DNA of 64,000 nucleotides, taken from contig NZ_CP102384.1 of NCBI RefSeq assembly GCF_024628865.1, forward strand, positions 3,297,001 to 3,361,000, written 5' to 3'. Under the pieces are notes generated by a model, which saw only the letters and a program-made list of their open reading frames with translations, searched no databases and was not told where the DNA came from. Origin of the DNA: Sphingopyxis sp. DBS4 (lineage in GTDB: Bacteria; Pseudomonadota; Alphaproteobacteria; Sphingomonadales; Sphingomonadaceae). The position numbers and the translations under genes are program-made. The number at the start of each line of letters is the position of its first letter. Position 1 is the stretch's first letter. Positions 54,240-64,000 of this stretch are shown here, in pieces.

Positions 54240-54393
54240 ACGCGGGAGGGTGCTCGATTCCACCCACCCTCGCCTTGCATTGCAGCAAAATCGTTGCTAC
54301 GCGCGCCGCGACTTTGCAGCGGGGGCATCTTCGGAGGCCGTTAAAAATCCGCGCAGCCATCCCCCTCGGGATCGTAGAGAAGGACTTTCGCGC

Positions 54394-54960
54394 GTGGAGA
54401 ATTCCGGCGGCATTCAGGGCAACATCACGGCGGGCCTCGCGGGCCGCTATGCCAGTGCGCTGTTCGATCTGGCCCGCGAATCGAACGCGATCGACGCGGT
54501 CGCCAAGAGCCTCGGCACCCTCAGCGCCGGCTTGACCGATTCGGCCGACCTTTCGGCGCTGATCGCGAGCCCCGTCGTCAGCCGCGGCGACGCCGCGAAG
54601 GCGATCGAGGCGGTCGCCAAGGCACTGAAGCTCGATTCGCTGACCGCGAAGTTCCTCGGCGTGCTTGCCGAGAATCGCCGCCTCGCCGATCTCCCCGGCA
54701 TGATCGCCGCCTTCAACGCGATCGTCGCCGATCACCGCGGCGAAGTGACCGCGAAGGTCACCAGCGCGCACCCGCTCACCGCCGAGCAGGTCAAGGCGCT
54801 GACCGCCAACCTCAAATCCCGTGTCGGCCGCGACGTCACCGTCGCGACGACCGTCGATCCCGCCATCCTCGGCGGCCTCGTCGTCCAGCTGGGCAGCCAG
54901 TTGATCGACGGCAGCATCCGTACCCGTCTCAACAGTTTCGCGCAGGCGATGAAGGGCTAA
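54394..54960 (+). CDS. atpH: ATP synthase subunit delta
   Basis: From a GTG at 54394 this is 188 residues, the usual size. It links F1 to the peripheral stalk of the F0 motor. The N-terminal GLAGRYASALFDLARE and the C-terminal DPAILGGLVVQLGSQLIDGSIRTRLNSFAQAMKG are diagnostic. A much longer frame upstream crosses a repeat and is rejected. First gene of atpH-A-G-D-C; as usual in alphaproteobacteria the F0 genes are elsewhere. Confidence 0.93.
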   Translation: MENSGGIQGNITAGLAGRYASALFDLARESNAIDAVAKSLGTLSAGLTDSADLSALIASPVVSRGDAAKAIEAVAKALKLDSLTAKFLGVLAENRRLADLPGMIAAFNAIVADHRGEVTAKVTSAHPLTAEQVKALTANLKSRVGRDVTVATTVDPAILGGLVVQLGSQLIDGSIRTRLNSFAQAMKG

Positions 54961-54996
54961 AAGCCCATACGCTCAAATGCCCCGATGAAAGGCTGA

Positions 54997-56529
<1,533 letters not shown>

Positions 56530-56540
56530 CTATCCACCTC

Positions 56541-56598
56541 GTCATCCCGGCGAAGGCCGGGATCTCGACGGTGAGACCCCGGCCTTCGCCGGGGTGAC
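56541..56598. repeat. Palindromic repeat between atpA and atpG
   Basis: gtcatcccggcgaaggccgg (56541-56560) faces ccccggccttcgccggggtgac (to 56598); arms of 26 bases match at 24 positions. It sits within the operon and could form a stable hairpin in the atp message. Confidence 0.75.
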
Positions 56599-56623
56599 GG
56601 AACAAAGGTAAAAGACGGGACTT

Positions 56624-57499
56624 ATGGCCAGTCTGAAGGAACTCAAAGGGCGGATCGTCTCGGTCAAATCGACCCAGAAGATCACCAAGGCCAAGAAGAT
56701 GGTCGCCGCCGCCAAGCTGCGCAAGGCGCAGGCCGCGGCCGAGGCCGCGCGCCCCTATGCCGAGCGGCTCGAAGGCGTCGTCGCCAGCCTGGCGTCGAAG
56801 GTCGGTGCGTCGGATTCGGCGCCGAAGCTGCTCGCGGGCACCGGCAAGAGCGACACCCATCTGCTCGTCGTGCTGAACAGCGACCGCGGTCTTGCGGGCG
56901 CGTTCAACTCGAACATCGTCAAGGCGGCGCGCGACAAGGCGCTGGAATTGCAGGGCGAGGGCAAGAAGGTTCTCTTCTATCTCATCGGCCGCAAGGGCCG
57001 CCCGGTGATCGCGCGCCTGTTCGCCGGCCAGATCATCGAGCAATATGACACGACCGGCATTCGCGATATCGGCTTCGAACAGGCGCACGACATTTCGGCG
57101 AAGGTGATGGAGCTTTACGAAGCCGGCGCCTTCGACGTCGCGCATCTCTTCTATTCGAAGTTCCGCTCGGCGCTGCTTCAGGAAGCGACCGGCCAGCAGT
57201 TGATCCCCGTTCCCGCGCCCGCCGACATTCCGGCATCGAGCGGCGCGGCGGTCGAGTATGAGCCCGACGAGGAAGCGATCCTCGCCGACCTGCTGCCGCG
57301 CAACATCACGATCCAGATTTTCAAGGGCCTGCTTGAAAACGCCGCGTCCGAACAGGGCGCTTCGATGACCGCGATGGACAATGCGACGCGCAACGCGGGC
57401 GAACTGATCAACAAGCTGACCATCATTTACAACCGCACGCGTCAGGCGGCGATCACCACCGAACTTATCGAAATCATCGCTGGCGCCGAAGCGCTCTAA
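56624..57499 (+). CDS. atpG: ATP synthase subunit gamma
   Basis: The 291-residue central stalk of F1. N-terminal coil [36 protein letters not shown] and C-terminal [38 protein letters not shown] form the rotating coiled-coil. Length is normal. Start 26 bases after the repeat. Confidence 0.96.
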   Translation: MASLKELKGRIVSVKSTQKITKAKKMVAAAKLRKAQAAAEAARPYAERLEGVVASLASKVGASDSAPKLLAGTGKSDTHLLVVLNSDRGLAGAFNSNIVKAARDKALELQGEGKKVLFYLIGRKGRPVIARLFAGQIIEQYDTTGIRDIGFEQAHDISAKVMELYEAGAFDVAHLFYSKFRSALLQEATGQQLIPVPAPADIPASSGAAVEYEPDEEAILADLLPRNITIQIFKGLLENAASEQGASMTAMDNATRNAGELINKLTIIYNRTRQAAITTELIEIIAGAEAL

Positions 57500-59068
<1,569 letters not shown>

Positions 59069-59076
59069 ATCGAATT

Positions 59077-59180
59077 CCCCTCCCGCTTGCGGGAGGGGTT
59101 AGGGGAGGGCCTGTCGGGGAACAGGCCTTTCACCGAACCGGAACACACCCTCCCCCGACCCCTCCCGCAAGCGGGAGGGG
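59077..59180. repeat. Inverted palindromic repeats between atpD and atpC
   Basis: Arms 59077-59109 and 59148-59180 are inverted with two mismatches; each contains the 22-base cccctcccgc palindrome. The right arm supplies GGGAGGGGGGAG, the ribosome site region of atpC. Confidence 0.75.
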
Positions 59181-59192
59181 GGAGATTGAAGA

Positions 59193-59450
59193 ATGGCCCT
59201 GAAGTTCGAACTCGTCACCCCCGCCCGCCTCGAGCGGTCGAGCGACGTCTATATGGTCACCGTGCCGGGCAGCGAGGGCGATTTCTCGGTGCTCGAAGGC
59301 CACGCGCCCTTCATGGCGACGCTGCGCAACGGCCCGCTGACCATCTATGCCACCAGCGGCGCGGCGCCCGAGACGATCGAGGTCGAAGGCGGCTTTGCCG
59401 AAGTGAACGAAGCCGGCCTCACCGTGCTCGCCGAGCATATCGCAGGCTGA
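59193..59450 (+). CDS. atpC: ATP synthase subunit epsilon
   Basis: An 85-residue epsilon subunit: the N-terminal beta-sandwich ([43 protein letters not shown]) is complete, but the C-terminal helical hairpin that inhibits the enzyme in E. coli is missing, as in many alphaproteobacteria. So this ATP synthase probably lacks epsilon-type inhibition. Last gene of the operon, followed by a strong terminator. Confidence 0.94.
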   Translation: MALKFELVTPARLERSSDVYMVTVPGSEGDFSVLEGHAPFMATLRNGPLTIYATSGAAPETIEVEGGFAEVNEAGLTVLAEHIAG

Positions 59451-59471
59451 TCGGGCGGATCGCATCGAATC

Positions 59472-59498
59472 AAAAAGGGGGCTTCAGCCCCCTTTTTT
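59472..59498. terminator. Strong bidirectional terminator after atpC
   Basis: AAAAAGGGGGC (59472-59482) pairs with GCCCCCTTTTT (59487-59497) around TTCA. A-runs and T-runs on both sides make it an intrinsic terminator for atpC and for the convergent exported-protein gene. Confidence 0.9.
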
Positions 59499-59509
59499 AT
59501 ACACCGGCG

Positions 59510-59968
59510 TCAACCGCCCGGCGGACCATAATCCCAATCATGCGCCTTGCTGCCGTCCATCAGCGAAATCCGGGCCTTCAGCCGGTCGCCTTCGCGCCAG
59601 TAACGGATGCGCTGCGGATAATCATGCGCCGGGTTCGCAAATTCGATCATCCGGTCCCCCGTCGCAACCATCGGAAATTCGGCTGCGGGGCGCCCGAACG
59701 GCTGCGCGAAGAAGGCGAGTGTTCCATCCGCCTTTCGCATGATCCGCGTATGCTCGAAAATGCCAAGGCCTTCGCCCTTTCCGATTCGCGCGGCACCGAT
59801 CATGATGCCGCCGCGCGGCGGGGTCCAATATTCGTCGGCCCAGCGATTTTCGGATGCCGTCTGCTCCCACGCTCCCGCCATCCAGCCCGGGAGCGGCGCG
59901 GGAGCTTCCGACGCCGCGGCGGCGCCCGCCGTAGCCAAGGCTACCAACACCATGATCGCCTGTCGCAT
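59510..59968 (-). CDS. DUF6265-like exported protein
   Basis: A 152-residue protein with a signal peptide of about 20 residues (ending AAAS). The mature part (LPGWMAGAWEQT, WADEYWTPPRGGIMIGAARIGKG, PAHDYPQRIRYWREGD) has the lipocalin-like pattern of DUF6265. Periplasmic or lipid-associated, function unknown. AAGGAGAG precedes the ATG. It converges on the atp operon at the terminator. Confidence 0.8.
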   Translation of the reverse strand: MRQAIMVLVALATAGAAAASEAPAPLPGWMAGAWEQTASENRWADEYWTPPRGGIMIGAARIGKGEGLGIFEHTRIMRKADGTLAFFAQPFGRPAAEFPMVATGDRMIEFANPAHDYPQRIRYWREGDRLKARISLMDGSKAHDWDYGPPGG

Positions 59969-60072
59969 CGATACTCTCCTTCGCATTGCGCCGTAAAATA
60001 TCGCCCCGCGCGAGCGGCAAGGATAGGTTAAAGCTAATTTTACCATATTTCGTCTAGGCCGAATGCTGGCCC

Positions 60073-62127
60073 ATGACCTATTTCGCACAGGATATCGCCG
60101 GACTGGCTCTCGGCACGCTCGTTGCGGCGCTGGTCTTCATCCTTCCCGCTTTTTCCGGCGTCCTGCTATTCGAACGCCTGGGCCGCGCGCGCGGCTTTCC
60201 GGGGATCGAAGGCGAGTGGCAGCGGGTCGGCTGGACGCTGATCCTTGCACTGGCGATCCTGCCCGCTTGCGATGCACTGTTCATTCGCGCGATCGGCATC
60301 GCCGGGACGTTGACCGTGCACGCCGCGCTGGTTCTGGCCGCAGCACCGCTCTATCGACGCCCCGCGCTTCGGATCGGCTGGCCCTTCGCCGCGCTGGCAC
60401 TACTCTGGTGGCTTCTCCTCGCCGTGGCGGTCGTCGACGTCGATATCGGCGACCGGCTCCATCAGAGCCTCGTGACCTTCGACATGGTCAAACATGCCGC
60501 GACGATCGAGAGCATCGCACAATATGGCCTGCCGCTTCATGACCCCTTCTACGCGCGGACCGAACCGGCGGGTTATTATTATTACTATTATATCTGGGGG
60601 GCGCTGGTTCGCTGGGTCACGAGCGGGCTGGTCGACGGCCGCATGGCCTTTGCCGCCACCGCCTTCTGGTCGGGCCTGGCCTTCATCGCGCTGTTGTGGC
60701 GCGTCGCGAAGGATGCGGACCTGATCCGCATCGGGCGCGATCGCCGCTTCCTGCTGATCGCCGCGCTGCTGTGCTTCGCGACCGGGCTCGATCTGGTGCC
60801 GACGCTGGTCGACTATCTCGCGACCGGCGCCGCGGCCCGGCAGGTCGATTATTGGAACGAGGAAATCCGGTTCGCGCTCACGTCGATGATGTGGGTTCCC
60901 CATCATCTCGGCGGCTTCATCGCGGCCTGGTGCGGCGTCCTGCTGCTGCACCGCGCCGCAACGCCGCCATCGCCGCGCTTCGTTCTGGCGGGGCTCGCCG
61001 GGATCAGCTTTGCAACCGCGTTCGGCATGTCGGCGTGGATCGCGCTCGGCGCGGCCCCCGCGCTTCTGCTCTGGGTGCTTCTCGAAGGACGTCGGGGGCG
61101 ACCGCAACTGCTGCTGCTCGCGGCCGTCTCGGCCCTCGTCGCGCTGCTCTTTGCCGCACCCCAGTTTATGGACCTGCTGCACGGGCGGGTGAGCGACGGG
61201 GTGCCGGTTCAATTGTGGATTCGCCGCGTCAGCGGCTTTCAGTACGACGGCGCCGGCACGCCGCAGGCCCTGCTCGTCCTCGCGCTGCTGCCGATCGGCT
61301 ATGCCCTCGAGTTCGGCCTGTTCGCGCTGGGCGGCAACCTCTATCTCCGCCTCTACGGCCGATCGAAAATGGCAGGGCCCGCGACGGGGAGGCCGATCCG
61401 AAGCTTTCTGCTGATTGGCTTTCTGACCTCGCTGCTGATCGTCAGCTTCGTCCGGTCGAGCATCATCAACAATGATCTCGGCTGGCGCATCATCTGGTTC
61501 GCACAGTTCGCCGCGATGATCTGGACCGCGGCGGTGGTCCAGAGCATGGCACCGCAATCGCCTTTCGCACCGGCCGGTCGGGGCATCCTGCGGCCCGGGG
61601 CGATAGGGTGGATATTCCTGTTCATCGGGGTCGCGGGCAATGGCTGGGACATGGTCGGCCTGCGCGTGAAGCTCCCCGATCCCGGCGCGACCTTCCCCGG
61701 TCCGGTCAACCGGCAGCCGCTGGACGATATGGCGCAGCGCCGGGCCTATGACTGGGCCAACGATCATCTGCCGCACCGGGCGATCCTCCAGCATAATCCG
61801 GCGCAGCTTTATCGCATTTTCGATTTCGGCCTCTATGGCCGCAACCGCGTCGCGCTGGCCGATGGCGCAGCGAATTTGTTCGGAGTCAGCGCCGCCATGG
61901 CGCAACATCGCCGCGATGTGATCCGTCCGATTTTCGAGCAGCGGCTGACGCCAGCCCGAATCACCGGAGTCGCGCGTGCAAATCGCATCGACTATCTGCT
62001 CTTCGTTGCCGTCGATCCGGTGTGGAAAGCCACCGGCGGCCCGCCCTCGGGGCTTCGCTGCCTCTACAGAAACGAGCGCGCGTGCATCGTTGACGTCGCG
62101 TCCATCGCGAAAGGTGCTTCCGATTAG
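60073..62127 (+). CDS. Large polytopic membrane protein, possible glycosyltransferase
   Basis: A 684-residue protein with about 12-13 membrane segments and a C-terminal soluble part. Sequence between the first segments (HAATIESIAQYGLPLHDPFYARTEPAGYYYYYYIWGALVRW) resembles the periplasmic loop of GT-C type membrane glycosyltransferases, in which an early acidic/aromatic loop is catalytic; here a run of six Tyr is conspicuous. No DXD is clear. A role in surface polysaccharide or protein glycosylation is a guess. It overlaps the next gene by 14 bases. Confidence 0.7.
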   Translation: MTYFAQDIAGLALGTLVAALVFILPAFSGVLLFERLGRARGFPGIEGEWQRVGWTLILALAILPACDALFIRAIGIAGTLTVHAALVLAAAPLYRRPALRIGWPFAALALLWWLLLAVAVVDVDIGDRLHQSLVTFDMVKHAATIESIAQYGLPLHDPFYARTEPAGYYYYYYIWGALVRWVTSGLVDGRMAFAATAFWSGLAFIALLWRVAKDADLIRIGRDRRFLLIAALLCFATGLDLVPTLVDYLATGAAARQVDYWNEEIRFALTSMMWVPHHLGGFIAAWCGVLLLHRAATPPSPRFVLAGLAGISFATAFGMSAWIALGAAPALLLWVLLEGRRGRPQLLLLAAVSALVALLFAAPQFMDLLHGRVSDGVPVQLWIRRVSGFQYDGAGTPQALLVLALLPIGYALEFGLFALGGNLYLRLYGRSKMAGPATGRPIRSFLLIGFLTSLLIVSFVRSSIINNDLGWRIIWFAQFAAMIWTAAVVQSMAPQSPFAPAGRGILRPGAIGWIFLFIGVAGNGWDMVGLRVKLPDPGATFPGPVNRQPLDDMAQRRAYDWANDHLPHRAILQHNPAQLYRIFDFGLYGRNRVALADGAANLFGVSAAMAQHRRDVIRPIFEQRLTPARITGVARANRIDYLLFVAVDPVWKATGGPPSGLRCLYRNERACIVDVASIAKGASD

Positions 62128-62704
62128 ACAACTCGCCTCTCTCCTGCTGACGCTGATGCTGGCGGTTGCGGCCGGATTCATCCTCTATGTCGGCCTTACC
62201 CGCTCGCCCTTGTTCGCCGGGATTTCGATCCTCTTTTATCGCGGCCTGATCCTGTGCGCGCTATCCGCCGTGCTGGTGATGGCAGCCATGGTGCTGCGCC
62301 GGCAGCGGCTCGACCTCGCCACGATCGTTGCGGCGGGGGCGCTGTCGCTCAGCTTCAACATCTGCTTTCTGATCGTCCTGCCGGTGACGCTCGACCGCTC
62401 GATCAGCGTTTTCATGCTCGCCCAGATCGAACAGCATCAGGATGACGCGCTGGATAGCCGGCGGATCACCGACATTTTCGTCCGGAAATATGTCGGCGAC
62501 ATGCGGCAGATGGACCGGCGGATCGCCGAACAGACAGCGTCGGGCAATATCGTGACGGTCGATGGCCATGTCCGCCTGACCGATCAGGGCCATCGCTTCC
62601 TGGCGCTTTCGCGCACGCTGGCGCGATTGTTCGGAACCGACCCGCGCTTCGTGGGCCTCGCCCCTACTGCGCCACCCGAGGCCCCCGCCGCGTCCCCGCA
62701 TTAG
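62114..62704 (+). CDS. Small membrane protein with soluble tail, hypothetical
   Basis: From a GTG at 62114 inside the end of the preceding gene this is 196 residues. Three hydrophobic segments (about 6-25, 34-55, 68-90) are followed by a soluble tail that contains a winged-helix-like RRIAEQTASGNIVTVDGHVRLTDQGHRFLALSRTLARLFG. No family is recognised. Overlap implies it acts with the upstream membrane protein. The start is uncertain, since the ribosome site is weak. Confidence 0.65.
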   Translation: MLPIRQLASLLLTLMLAVAAGFILYVGLTRSPLFAGISILFYRGLILCALSAVLVMAAMVLRRQRLDLATIVAAGALSLSFNICFLIVLPVTLDRSISVFMLAQIEQHQDDALDSRRITDIFVRKYVGDMRQMDRRIAEQTASGNIVTVDGHVRLTDQGHRFLALSRTLARLFGTDPRFVGLAPTAPPEAPAASPH

Positions 62705-62806
62705 GAGATTATCAAAGTTTCCCTTTTATTCACCTTGGCCGTTGGGGGTTCGTCCGCGCGGCGCGCGGCAATGTCCAAAATGTTGATTTGAAGCAGGACA
62801 AAGCGA

Positions 62807-64000
62807 ATGAGTGCATTCGGACGCCGACCCGGAACCGCTGGCCGCCCCGCCTTTGGCGTGGCGAAGCCGATGCAGACGGGCCCCGGAATGGGCGGCTCGC
62901 AATTCCCTGCGATCGACACGCCCGCGCCCGAGGCGCCGCCACCGATTCCGTCGAACCTGACCCCCGAACAGGAAGCGATGGAGCGGCTGAACCAGCGCTC
63001 GACCGCCGAAATGGCCGAGCCCGAAAAGGCGCAAGGTTTCGAGGCGTCGGTCCACAAGATCAAGGAACAGGTGCTGCCGCGCCTGCTCGAACGCGTCGAC
63101 CCCGAGGCCGCCGCGACGCTGAGCAAGGACGAGTTGACCGAGGAATTCCGCCCGATCATCCTCGAAGTGCTCGCCGAGCTTCGCATCACGCTCAATCGCC
63201 GCGAGCAGTTCGCGCTCGAAAAGGTGCTCGTCGACGAATTGCTCGGTTTCGGGCCGCTCGAAGAGCTGCTGTCCGATCCCGACATCAGCGACATCATGGT
63301 CAACGGACCGTATCAGACCTATATCGAACGCAAGGGCCAGCTCGTCATCGCGCCGATCCAGTTCCGCGACGAACAGCATCTCTTCCAGATCGCGCAGCGC
63401 ATCTGCAATATGGTCGGCCGCCGCGTCGACCAGACGACGCCGCTCGCCGACGCACGCCTCAAGGACGGCAGCCGCGTCAACGTGATCGTGCCGCCGCTGA
63501 GCCTGCGCGGCACCGCGATCTCGATCCGTAAGTTCTCGGCCAAGCCGATCACGCTCGACATGCTCTGCCAATGGGGCGCGATGAGCCAGAAGATGTGCAC
63601 CGCGCTCAAGATTGCGGGCGCCAGCCGCTTCAACATCGTCATCTCGGGCGGCACCGGCTCGGGCAAGACCACCATGCTCAACGCCCTGTCCAAGATGATC
63701 GACCCCGGCGAGCGCGTGCTGACGATCGAGGACGCCGCCGAACTGCGGCTCCAGCAGCCGCACTGGCTGCCACTCGAAACGCGCCCCGCGAACCTCGAGG
63801 GCAATGGCGCGATCCACATGGGCGACCTTGTCAAGAACGCGCTGCGTATGCGCCCCGACCGCATCATCATGGGCGAGGTTCGCGGATCGGAGTGTTTCGA
63901 TCTGCTCGCCGCGATGAACACCGGCCACGACGGATCGATGTGCACGCTCCACGCGAACAGTCCGCGCGAATGCCTCGGCCGTATGGAGAATATGGTGCTG
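62807..64000 (+). CDS. cpaF: CpaF-type secretion ATPase, Tad/Flp pilus (3' end outside window)
   Basis: 398 codons of a type II/IV secretion ATPase. After a Gly/Pro-rich N-terminus come the N-domain (about 75-200: LLERVDPEAAATLSKDELTEEF, LDELLGFGPLEELLSDPDISDIMVNG) and the P-loop SGGTGSGKTT at 280-289; the Asp box TIEDAAELRL and the conserved IIMGEVRGSE follow, and the His box (TGHDGSMCTLHANSP) ends near the edge. It drives Flp pilus assembly in the Tad system. The ATG at 62807 has AGGACAAAGCG before it. Neighbouring tad genes should lie to the right. Confidence 0.9.
   Translation, partial: MSAFGRRPGTAGRPAFGVAKPMQTGPGMGGSQFPAIDTPAPEAPPPIPSNLTPEQEAMERLNQRSTAEMAEPEKAQGFEASVHKIKEQVLPRLLERVDPEAAATLSKDELTEEFRPIILEVLAELRITLNRREQFALEKVLVDELLGFGPLEELLSDPDISDIMVNGPYQTYIERKGQLVIAPIQFRDEQHLFQIAQRICNMVGRRVDQTTPLADARLKDGSRVNVIVPPLSLRGTAISIRKFSAKPITLDMLCQWGAMSQKMCTALKIAGASRFNIVISGGTGSGKTTMLNALSKMIDPGERVLTIEDAAELRLQQPHWLPLETRPANLEGNGAIHMGDLVKNALRMRPDRIIMGEVRGSECFDLLAAMNTGHDGSMCTLHANSPRECLGRMENMVL

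Noticed and set aside
53365..54393. Extension of atpH upstream to a 531-residue protein
   Set aside because: The added part crosses the dienelactone hydrolase gene and a repeat; the GTG at 54394 gives the normal delta subunit.

Overview
The window is high-GC alphaproteobacterial DNA, most likely from a Sphingopyxis- or Sphingomonas-like member of the Sphingomonadales. The grounds are three TonB-dependent receptors with IVVTA-type plugs, an Atxe2-type lasso-peptide isopeptidase, an alpha-type SspB, an Ala/Lys-rich tail on AtpD, and many short GC-rich palindromic repeats of the kind seen between sphingomonad genes. Functions are read from motifs and gene context only; no database search was made.

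Region by region: 1-4595 is a lasso-peptide locus. The isopeptidase (cut by the left edge) converges on a precursor-B-C operon. The 43-residue precursor is short and easily missed. About 860 bases with no convincing gene follow (4596-5458), including a tRNA 3'-end-like remnant that may mark an old integration site. 5459-14363 looks like a catabolic regulon of unknown substrate: an AraC regulator, a divergent operon (quinone oxidoreductase-like, TauD/TfdA dioxygenase, beta-keto acid cleavage enzyme, small hydrolase, carboxymuconolactone decarboxylase-like protein, MFS transporter) and a TonB receptor. The same motif lies in front of the operon and the receptor. 14420-21980 is a beta-glucan locus: GH3 glucosidase and TonB receptor in one operon, a divergent LacI regulator that apparently starts at ATT, tandem LacI-type operators between them, and a GH6 cellulase.

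22290-29618 holds an acetyltransferase/proline-dehydrogenase-like pair, a small exported protein, LysR, TauE/SafE, a hypothetical, a FabH-like synthase and a CaCA cation exchanger. 29834-32789 is hisB-hisH-hisA-hisF on the minus strand. Divergent from it are sspB, a small membrane protein and fumC, followed by a small glycine/alanine-rich protein, a UPF0314 membrane protein and gmk. 36928-40785 is a minus-strand beta-oxidation operon (acyl-CoA dehydrogenase, thiolase, SDR, thioesterase). 41065-44366 is a siderophore-type TonB receptor coupled to a PepSY membrane protein. priA, a putative metallopeptidase, an ada/PEP-mutase-family pair, a DUF2306 membrane protein, a trypsin-like protease, a DUF6790-like membrane protein and a dienelactone hydrolase follow. 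54394-59450 is atpH-A-G-D-C. The right end carries a DUF6265-like exported protein, a large polytopic membrane protein with a small partner, and the start of a CpaF-type pilus ATPase cut by the edge.

Palindromic repeats sit in many intergenic gaps, including two inside the atp operon and a related pair on either side of hisF. No CRISPR array, rRNA, complete tRNA or intact transposase was seen.
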